Source of the DNA: Bacillota bacterium
GTDB lineage: Bacteria > Bacillota > Clostridia > Oscillospirales > Ruminococcaceae
Length of the DNA: 46,575 bases
NCBI GenBank assembly: GCA_023412215.1
Contig: JAEYNX010000022.1
Location: 1-46,575, forward strand
Direction: 5' to 3'
Of the stretch, positions 15,942-21,686 are shown in pieces. The translations under genes and the position numbers were made by a program. The notes under the pieces are model-generated. The model saw only the letters and a program-made list of their open reading frames with translations, did no database searches and had not been told where the DNA came from. The stretch's first letter is position 1; each line of letters opens with the position of its first letter.

Positions 15942-16553
15942 ATGAAATCCTTCAACGAGAAATCCATCGCCGCCTATAACAAGATGGCCTACAACTACGA
16001 CGACTCGCCCGAGGGGCAGTTCACCCTTGCCTATAAGCGATACCTGCTCGAGACGATGGAGCTTACCGGCCGCGCCGCCGTTCTGGATGTGGCGTGCGGC
16101 ACCGGCTCGCTGCTGAAGATGCTCTCGAAAAGGGCGGACATCAGCGGCTACGGCATTGATATCGCGGGGGAGATGGTGAAGAAGGCGGCCCAAAGCTGCC
16201 CCCAAATGACCTTTAAGACCGCGGGCTGCGAGCACATCCCCTTTGGGGACGCAAGCTTTGACATCCTGACGGTTTGTGCCGCCTACCACCACTTTCCCGA
16301 TGTGAAGGCGTTTGCGAAGGAGGCGCGGCGGGTGCTTAAGGCGGGCGGCAGCCTGTACATCGCTGAGATGTACCTGCCGCCCCTGATAAGAATCCTCTGC
16401 AACCCCTTCGTGCCGCTGCTGCTGCCCGACGGAGACGTGCGCTTTTACTCGTCCAATCAAATCGTGCACAATTTTGAGCCTTATGGCTTTAGCAGCGCCG
16501 GGGTGTTTTACAAAGAGAATATACAGATCGTCCGCCTGCGCAAGAACGCTTAG
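15942..16553 (+). CDS. Class I SAM-dependent methyltransferase
   Basis: Protein of 203 residues. The SAM-binding motif I is VLDVACGTGSLLKML (about 48-62), motif II ISGYGIDIAGEMVKKA, and the post-II segments FKTAGCEHIPFGDASFDIL (about 94-112) and AKEARRVLKAGGSLYIAEMY are typical of UbiE/COQ5-like (Methyltransf_11) enzymes. The substrate is not evident. The start at 15942 follows AGGGGGA. It is the last gene of the operon, followed by a clear terminator. Confidence 0.88.
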   Translation: MKSFNEKSIAAYNKMAYNYDDSPEGQFTLAYKRYLLETMELTGRAAVLDVACGTGSLLKMLSKRADISGYGIDIAGEMVKKAAQSCPQMTFKTAGCEHIPFGDASFDILTVCAAYHHFPDVKAFAKEARRVLKAGGSLYIAEMYLPPLIRILCNPFVPLLLPDGDVRFYSSNQIVHNFEPYGFSSAGVFYKENIQIVRLRKNA

Positions 16554-16571
16554 TTAAAATACGGATAGACT

Positions 16572-16600
16572 GCCGGCGGCGTTTGTCGCCGGTTCTTTTT
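16572..16600 (+). terminator. Terminator of the methyltransferase operon
   Basis: Stem CCGGCG (16573-16578) with CGCCGG (16587-16592), extended by a G-T pair, followed by TTCTTTTT. Confidence 0.85.
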
Positions 16601-16739
16601 ATGGATACTCTCCGAGTGACCCATACCGCCCGCCGAGCAAGCGACGCAGTACACCGTGTTTAAGCTGTTAACGATCCCGCGCGCGTTGCTTCCCACGTGA
16701 TAATTTAATCCGCTATATCCGATTTTATGTATAATATAA

Positions 16740-16768
16740 TTGACATATTATAAAACATATGTTACTAT
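16740..16768 (+). promoter_or_regulatory. Promoter with palindromic operator for the XRE regulator
   Basis: TTGACA (16740-16745), 17-base spacer, TACTAT (16763-16768). The spacer holds the palindrome AACATATGTT (16754-16763) that touches the -10 box, a natural site for autorepression by the XRE protein encoded next. Confidence 0.7.
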
Positions 16769-16787
16769 GTCCCCAAGAGGTGAGGAT

Positions 16788-16985
16788 ATGCCAAAGAACT
16801 TAAGGCTCAAAGCGGCAAGGGCTAATAAGGATATGACGCAAAAAGACCTTGCCGGGGCGGTGGGCGTTACGCGGCAGACGATCAACGCCATTGAGATGGG
16901 CGACTACAACCCCACCGTAAAGCTGTGCGTTTGTATCTGCAAAGTGCTTGGCAAAACACTCGACGAACTGTTTTGGGAGGAGTAA
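16788..16985 (+). CDS. XRE-family transcriptional regulator
   Basis: Compact 65-residue protein that is almost only a lambda-repressor-like helix-turn-helix: LRLKAARANKDMTQKDLAGA (about 5-24), VGVTRQTINAIEMGDYNPTV (recognition helix and turn) and KVLGKTLDELFWEE. Very similar small XRE proteins in Firmicutes are paired with a small multi-span membrane protein, as here. The ATG at 16788 follows GAGGTGAGGAT. The next gene starts only two bases after the stop codon. Confidence 0.92.
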   Translation: MPKNLRLKAARANKDMTQKDLAGAVGVTRQTINAIEMGDYNPTVKLCVCICKVLGKTLDELFWEE

Positions 16986-16987
16986 GT

Positions 16988-17446
16988 TTGAAAATAAATT
17001 TTCAAACCACGATGTGTGACAAATTTGACGAACGCCAGCTGCAGGTGCGCGGCAGGGTGTTTCAATTCGGCTTTTTCTATCTCGGCATCTACCTGATGTT
17101 CACCGCCTTTTTAAAGGACTATAACATCCTGTGGGCGGACGATCTTACGGTGTCGGTACTTGGCGTGATGTCGGCGGTGTGCGCCTGCTCGGTGGCGCTG
17201 ATACTCAAGGACGCCTACGCCGCCCGGAACACGGGCCGGTATTCCTTTGTGGCGGGCATCCTCGGCGTCGGCGCTCTGTCGTCGTTCATCTTCGGTGCCG
17301 ACAGCGCCCTGCGCGACGGGCTTGTAAGGAACGGAGCGCTTACCGTCGCCGCGCGCACGCTGATACTGGGGCTGTTTTTCGCGGTCATCGCGGTAACCTA
17401 CTGGGTAAAAAGACGGCAGGACAAACGCGCGGAGCTTACGCAGTAG
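16988..17446 (+). CDS. Small membrane protein paired with the XRE regulator
   Basis: Protein of 152 residues with four predicted spans (about 25-40, 50-68, 83-100 and 120-140). The N-terminal CDKFDERQLQVRGRVFQFGF with its DERQ motif is the mark of small Clostridia membrane proteins (DUF6773/DUF2178-like) that sit behind tiny XRE regulators. Function unknown; possible signal receptor or target of the regulator. The start is TTG, seven bases after GGGAGG, inside the same transcript as the regulator. Confidence 0.75.
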   Translation: MKINFQTTMCDKFDERQLQVRGRVFQFGFFYLGIYLMFTAFLKDYNILWADDLTVSVLGVMSAVCACSVALILKDAYAARNTGRYSFVAGILGVGALSSFIFGADSALRDGLVRNGALTVAARTLILGLFFAVIAVTYWVKRRQDKRAELTQ

Positions 17447-17465
17447 CCCTGCGCCGAAACGCCCG

Positions 17466-17514
17466 CTCCCCCTGCGCGCTGCCAAAAAGGTGCGCGCGGG
17501 GGGCTTCTTCTTTT
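17466..17514 (+). terminator. Terminator of the XRE/membrane pair
   Basis: GC-rich stem CCCCCTGCGCGC with GCGCGCGGGGGG (one bulged T) around a 12-base loop, followed by TTCTTCTTTT. Confidence 0.75.
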
Positions 17515-17539
17515 AGTTCTTTTACGGTTACGGAAGAAG

Positions 17540-17568
17540 TTGACATCCATAACCCGCTGCGCTATAGT
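17540..17568 (+). promoter_or_regulatory. Promoter of the PLP decarboxylase gene
   Basis: TTGACA (17540-17545), 17-base spacer, TATAGT (17563-17568), 77 bases before the chosen start. Confidence 0.75.
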
Positions 17569-17645
17569 ATTACTAAATCTCAGAATAAGGCTTAACCAGT
17601 ATTATTTTGAAGTAACGCAGCAGGGGCATTGAAAGGATGGGTACC

Positions 17646-19052
17646 ATGACAGAACTGTTTCACCAAGGCGGCGAGCTGCGCCGCCAGCTGCAGAGCAAGG
17701 AGATTTTCGAGCAGGCGCGTACCTACGCGTATGAGTACATAGACGCCCTTGCGGCGATGCCGGTCGCCCCCGCCCCCGAGGCGCTCGCGGGGCTTGCGGC
17801 CTTTGACGAGCCGCTGCCCAAGGCGCCCTCTCCGGCCAAGGAGATTCTCGCGCTGCTGCATCACAACGGCTCCAAGGCCACCGTCGCACAGACGGGCAGC
17901 CGCTACTTCGGCTTTGTAAACGGCAGCACCCTGCCCGCCGCCATGGCGAGCCGCTGGCTCTCGGACGTGTGGGATCAGAACTGCGGCCTTTATGTGATGT
18001 CGCCCATCACGGCAAAGCTTGAGGAGGTGTGCGAGCGGTGGCTCGTTCGCCTGCTGCGGCTGCCCGAGGGCACCGCGGCGGGGTTTGTAAGCGGCTCCTC
18101 GATGGCGATCTTCTGCGCGCTCTCCGCGGCGCGCAACGCGCTCTTGCTGCGGCAGGGCTGGGATGTAAGCAGCAAGGGGCTGTTCGGGGCCCCGCCCCTG
18201 CGCGTGGTGCTGGGCGAGCAGGCGCACTCCTCGGTGTTTAAAGCGCTCTCGCTGCTCGGCCTTGGCAAAGACCGTGTGATTCTGGTGCCGGTAGACAGCC
18301 AGGACCGCATGCTGAGCACGAAGCTGCCGGCGCTTGACGGCAACACCCTTTTAATCGCGCAGGCGGGCAATGTCAACAGCGGCGCGTTCGACCCGCTGGA
18401 CGAGGTCTGCGCCCTTGGGTGCAAGGCGGGCGCGTGGGTGCATGTGGACGGCGCCTTCGGCCTGTGGGCGGCGGCATCCCCCAACACCTACCCGCTCATC
18501 AAGGGGCTGGAGGATGCCGACTCCTGGTCGGCGGACGCGCACAAGACCCTAAACGCCCCCTACGACTGCGGCATCGTGCTCTGCAAGGACCGCGGCGCGC
18601 TGGTAAGCGCCATGCAGGCCACCGCCTCCTACATCCAGTACAGCGACAACCGCGACGGCATGCTCTACACCCCCGAGATGTCGCGGCGCGCCCGCGGCAT
18701 CGAGTTGTGGGCCACCCTCAAGTCCCTCGGCAGCGACGGTGTGGCGCAGCTGGTGGACACCCTGTGCGACAACGCCCGCTACTTTGCACAGCGCCTTGCC
18801 GCAAGCGGGTTTGAGGTTGCCAACGACGTAGTGTTTAATCAGGTGCTGGTGCGGTGCGAAACTTCTGAACAGACCACCGCGGTGCTCAAGGCGCTGCAGT
18901 CGGGCGAGGTGCTGTGGTGCGGCGGCGCCACGTGGCAGGGCAAGCCCGTGATACGCCTCTCGGTCTGCTCGTGGAAGACCACGCACGAGGATATTGACGC
19001 CAGCGTGGAGGCATTCGTTCAGGCGCGCAAGGCGGCAGCAACCATTCAATAG
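17646..19052 (+). CDS. Group II PLP-dependent decarboxylase family protein
   Basis: Protein of 468 residues in the glutamate/aromatic amino acid decarboxylase family (fold type I PLP enzymes). The PLP lysine is in SWSADAHKTLNAPYDCG (Lys about 300). WVHVDGAFGLWA supplies the aspartate that pairs with the pyridine nitrogen (about 268), and LGEQAHSSVFKA the histidine that stacks on the ring (about 194). ALLHHNGSKATVAQTGSRYF and FVSGSSMAIFCAL are as expected. The substrate is undefined: alpha-decarboxylases, tyrosine/tryptophan decarboxylases and unknown members share these motifs. ATG 17646 lies 10 bases past GAAAGG; the in-frame ATG at 17637 is too close to it. It has its own promoter and no transporter beside it. 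Confidence 0.85.
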   Translation: MTELFHQGGELRRQLQSKEIFEQARTYAYEYIDALAAMPVAPAPEALAGLAAFDEPLPKAPSPAKEILALLHHNGSKATVAQTGSRYFGFVNGSTLPAAMASRWLSDVWDQNCGLYVMSPITAKLEEVCERWLVRLLRLPEGTAAGFVSGSSMAIFCALSAARNALLLRQGWDVSSKGLFGAPPLRVVLGEQAHSSVFKALSLLGLGKDRVILVPVDSQDRMLSTKLPALDGNTLLIAQAGNVNSGAFDPLDEVCALGCKAGAWVHVDGAFGLWAAASPNTYPLIKGLEDADSWSADAHKTLNAPYDCGIVLCKDRGALVSAMQATASYIQYSDNRDGMLYTPEMSRRARGIELWATLKSLGSDGVAQLVDTLCDNARYFAQRLAASGFEVANDVVFNQVLVRCETSEQTTAVLKALQSGEVLWCGGATWQGKPVIRLSVCSWKTTHEDIDASVEAFVQARKAAATIQ

Positions 19053-19168
19053 CCCCGCAAAGGGGCTTTGAGATACAGAAAGGAAGAGGACGATGAGGCT
19101 TTGCATTGCCTAAGCCGAAATAGCCGTTAAAAGTATACAATATCATGTTGAAAGAGGATTTAACGGAT

Positions 19169-20332
19169 ATGGCTATTTCGGATTGTACTAAGGTTTACCC
19201 GCGCAGCAAAGACACCCATACCGTTTATTTAAAGAATGCGGTGAAGAACCCCAACATCCTTGTGGGGGACTACACCATCTACAACGACCCTGTCGGCGAC
19301 CCGTTAGGCTTTGAAAAGGTAAACGTGCTCTACCAGTTCCCCGTGCACAACGATAAGCTTATCATCGGGCGGTTCTGCTCCGTCGCCTGCGGGGCGAGAT
19401 TCCTGCTCAACTGCGCGAACCATTCCCTTACTTCCCTTTCGTCCTATACCTTCCCGCTGTTTGGCGAGGAGTGGGACGCGGGGGTCCCCCTGCGCGAGGC
19501 GTGGCAGAACAAGGGGGATATCGTCATCGGCAACGACGTGTGGATCGGCTTTGAGGCGGTGATCCTCGCGGGCGTTCACATCGGCGACGGCGCGGTCATC
19601 GGCGCGCGCGCGGTGGTTACCAAGGATGTTCCGCCCTACACCATCGTGGGCGGCGTGCCCGCCAAGGCGATCAAGAAGCGCTTTGACGACGACACCGTCG
19701 CCTCGCTGTTAAAGCTTGAGTGGTGGAACTGGCCTACCGAGCGTATCCTTGAGCAGATCCCGCACATCCAGTCGGGCAACCTGCGCGCCCTTTGCGGCGA
19801 CGTGCCCGAAATACAGCCCCGCGCATTAAGCGGTAAGGCCGCTGTGGACGCGGCGCTGGATTTCTCCAAGCTCGGCATCGATTTTAGCACCAAGCCGCTG
19901 CTCATCGGCGGGCTTGCCATGGAGTATTACGGCCTGCGCCAGCACGGCGACGACATCGACTTTATCGTCACAGGCGAGGATTACCTTGCGCTGCTGGCGG
20001 CCCACCCCGGGCACAAAAAGGATGTGTGGGGCGACTGGGGCATCAACGTAAACGGCTACGAGCTGTTCCGCAGCATCTGGAAGTTTGATTACAGCTTCCT
20101 CTCACGCGGCAGCATCGAGTACGGCCGCTACCGCGTCATCTCCTTCGAGATGCTGTTCTTCATGAAGGTGCGCGCGCAGGAAAGCGGTGAAAAGCACAGG
20201 CGGGATGTCGGGCTGCTGCTCGACTGCCTAAACCGCTACCAGAACCCCGAGTACCGGCGCTTTCTGGATGAGCACGCCGACTGGTACTTAGCGGCGCCGG
20301 ACGGGATTATCTTTAACGACGAGCATATCTGA
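19169..20332 (+). CDS. Vat-like O-acetyltransferase fused to a nucleotidyltransferase-like domain
   Basis: Protein of 387 residues with two domains. Residues about 20-205 match the Vat/CatB xenobiotic acetyltransferases (left-handed beta-helix): NDKLIIGRFCSV, LLNCANH with the catalytic-type histidine (about 85), GDIVIGNDVWIG, HIGDGAVIGARAVVTKDVPP, KKRFDDDTVASLL and EWWNWP. Residues about 230-355 look like a nucleotidyltransferase fold: LLIGGLAMEYYGL then GDDIDFIV, fitting G-G-x(9-13)-D-x-D, with KFDYSFL as a possible third acid and an Arg/Lys-rich helix near FFMKVRAQES. Vat proteins normally end after the EWWNWP region at ~210 residues. The start at 19169 follows AAAGAGG by 11 bases; ATG 19145 is also possible. 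Whether it modifies drugs is unknown. Confidence 0.85.
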   Translation: MAISDCTKVYPRSKDTHTVYLKNAVKNPNILVGDYTIYNDPVGDPLGFEKVNVLYQFPVHNDKLIIGRFCSVACGARFLLNCANHSLTSLSSYTFPLFGEEWDAGVPLREAWQNKGDIVIGNDVWIGFEAVILAGVHIGDGAVIGARAVVTKDVPPYTIVGGVPAKAIKKRFDDDTVASLLKLEWWNWPTERILEQIPHIQSGNLRALCGDVPEIQPRALSGKAAVDAALDFSKLGIDFSTKPLLIGGLAMEYYGLRQHGDDIDFIVTGEDYLALLAAHPGHKKDVWGDWGINVNGYELFRSIWKFDYSFLSRGSIEYGRYRVISFEMLFFMKVRAQESGEKHRRDVGLLLDCLNRYQNPEYRRFLDEHADWYLAAPDGIIFNDEHI

Positions 20333-20389
20333 CGCGGATTTTTAAGAACGGTTTTGCGGGTGCCTGAATGGGTGCCCGTGTGAGACTGA

Positions 20390-20430
20390 ACAAAGCGACC
20401 CGACCTGCTACGCAGGTCGGGTCGCTTTGT
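20390..20430 (+). terminator. Perfect 19-bp hairpin terminator
   Basis: Arms ACAAAGCGACCCGACCTGC (20390-20408) and GCAGGTCGGGTCGCTTTGT (20412-20430) are exact reverse complements around a 3-base loop. It ends the fusion gene and shields the toxin-antitoxin unit; it could act in both directions. Confidence 0.85.
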
Positions 20431-20492
20431 TATGGCGGTAAGAACCCGCGGGCAAACGGTATATAATAATAGGGGCGACTGCCCGTCAGCAC

Positions 20493-20521
20493 TTGTAGTA
20501 TACTCAAAATTATGCTATTAT
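20493..20521 (+). promoter_or_regulatory. Promoter of the toxin-antitoxin pair
   Basis: TTGTAG (20493-20498), 17-base spacer, TATTAT (20516-20521), 34 bases before the antitoxin ATG. A partial GTAG-type hairpin remnant (TAGGGGCGACTGCCC) lies just upstream. Confidence 0.6.
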
Positions 20522-20554
20522 ATTGCTGTAAATTATGCTTAAGGGGTGGCAAGC

Positions 20555-20827
20555 ATGCCGAATATCCGTCCGATCTCCGATTTAAGAAACAGTGCCAATG
20601 AGATCTCCGATTTTTGCAGAACCTCGCGCGAGCCTGTTTTTATCACCAAAAACGGTATGGGCGACATGGTGGTGATGAGCATAGAAACCTACGAGCGCCA
20701 GCAGGCGCAGCTCGAATTATATGCAAAGCTCGCCGAGGCTGAGGCCGAGATCGCCGCGGGCGCGAAGGGCGAGGATTTTTCCGCCTTTGCCAAAAGGCTG
20801 AGGAACGATGTCCATGGGCAGATATGA
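20555..20827 (+). CDS. Phd/YefM-type antitoxin
   Basis: Protein of 90 residues. IRPISDLRNSANEISDFCRT (about 4-23) followed by PVFITKNGMGDMVVMSIETY is the Phd/YefM fold that binds the operator DNA as a dimer. The C-terminal half (about 52-90: LYAKLAEAEAEIAAG then EDFSAFAKRL) is the flexible helix that wraps and neutralises the toxin. AAGGGG lies nine bases before the ATG. The gene overlaps the toxin gene by 20 bases, the usual coupled arrangement. The complex would be expected to repress its own promoter. Confidence 0.92.
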   Translation: MPNIRPISDLRNSANEISDFCRTSREPVFITKNGMGDMVVMSIETYERQQAQLELYAKLAEAEAEIAAGAKGEDFSAFAKRLRNDVHGQI

Positions 20828-21116
20828 GGTAAAAATCTACCCTGCCGCACAGGAGGATTTGCGGGAGATCGTAGTGTATCTCAACACCCTCTCCCCACAG
20901 GCCGCATTGCGGTATTACGACCTGCTGACAGAGAAGATAGAAAGCCTCACCGAGCTGCCCGAGCGCTGCCCTTTGGCCAAGGACATCCAGCTTCGCCTGC
21001 GCGGCTACCGCGTCCTGCCGGTGGAAGCCTACCTTGTGTTTTACATGGTTTGCGGCACCGCCGTGCAGATACGCCGTATTCTTTACGCAAGGCGGCAGTA
21101 TGAAGGGCTGCTGTAA
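20808..21116 (+). CDS. ParE/RelE-superfamily toxin
   Basis: Protein of 102 residues. EVKIYPAAQEDLREIVVYLN (about 7-26), SPQAALRYYDLLTEKIESLT and LPERCPLAKDIQLRLRGYRV are the ParE/RelE helices and strand, ending in VEAYLVFYMVCGTAVQIRRI then LYARRQYEGLL. The final R-R-x-Y pattern (Arg about 95-96, Tyr98) fits the RelE-type mRNA interferase end, while YxV..A.EDL resembles ParE, so the target (ribosome-bound mRNA or gyrase) is uncertain. It starts inside the antitoxin gene; ATG 20808 has GAGGAACG upstream. Confidence 0.9.
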   Translation: MSMGRYEVKIYPAAQEDLREIVVYLNTLSPQAALRYYDLLTEKIESLTELPERCPLAKDIQLRLRGYRVLPVEAYLVFYMVCGTAVQIRRILYARRQYEGLL

Positions 21117-21247
21117 TAATCATCCTTCTTAACCCGCCTTTGGGGCGCGTTTGAAGAGGGGATTTTACCCCCTTTTCAAATTGAATTCAGTATAACCGCG
21201 CTTTGCTCCCCTGCCCTCTCATATAATCCCTTTTTATACAGATACTA

Positions 21248-21304
21248 TTGACAAATTAGGTTTACTCTGATAAACTTATCCCGGTAGGTTTATTAGAGTA
21301 AACC
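21248..21304 (+). promoter_or_regulatory. BlaI promoter with two operators
   Basis: TTGACA (21248-21253), 17-base spacer, TAAACT (21271-21276). Operator 1 is GTTTA-N6-TAAAC (21260-21275), covering the -10 box; operator 2 is GGTTTA-N6-TAAACC (21287-21304), near the transcription start. Both share the same half-site and 6-base spacer, as expected for a dimeric BlaI/MecI repressor. Confidence 0.85.
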
Positions 21305-21326
21305 TTTTCTGTTTGGAGGACGAAGT

Positions 21327-21686
21327 ATGGAAGAGCTAAAGCTGTTTGACGCGGAGTACCGGCTGATGGACATCATCTGGGGCATGGAGCCGGTAAACTC
21401 CACCGAGCTTTCGCGCGTGTGCGGCGAGCGCCTTGGGTGGAAGAAGCCCACCGCCTACACCATGATACGCAAGCTGTGCGAGCGCGGGCTTGTAAAAAAC
21501 GAGAACGCCACCGTCACCGCGCTGGTAAAGCGCGAGGCGGTGCGCCGCTACGAGAGCGAGGCGGTGGTGGAACGCGCCTTCGACGGCTCGCTGCCCGCCT
21601 TTGTGGCGGCCTTTTTAAAGGATAAGCGCCTCACCAAGGCCGAGGCGCTGGAGCTAAGGCGCATGATCGAGGAGGCGGAGGAATGA
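21327..21686 (+). CDS. BlaI/MecI/CopY-family repressor
   Basis: Protein of 119 residues, normal for the family. The N-terminal winged helix is FDAEYRLMDIIWGMEPVNST (about 7-26), LSRVCGERLGWKKPTAYTMI (recognition helix) and RKLCERGLVKNENATVTALV (wing). The C-terminal helix RLTKAEALELRRMIEEAEE is the dimerisation part, where the sensor protease normally cuts. GGAGGACGAAGT precedes the ATG. Its stop overlaps the start of the sensor gene, so the two are translationally coupled. The two operators upstream indicate autorepression. Confidence 0.93.
   Translation: MEELKLFDAEYRLMDIIWGMEPVNSTELSRVCGERLGWKKPTAYTMIRKLCERGLVKNENATVTALVKREAVRRYESEAVVERAFDGSLPAFVAAFLKDKRLTKAEALELRRMIEEAEE

Noticed and set aside
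19145..19168. ATG at 19145 as start of the Vat-nucleotidyltransferase fusion
   Set aside because: No ribosome site upstream, whereas AAAGAGG precedes the ATG at 19169; kept only as an alternative.
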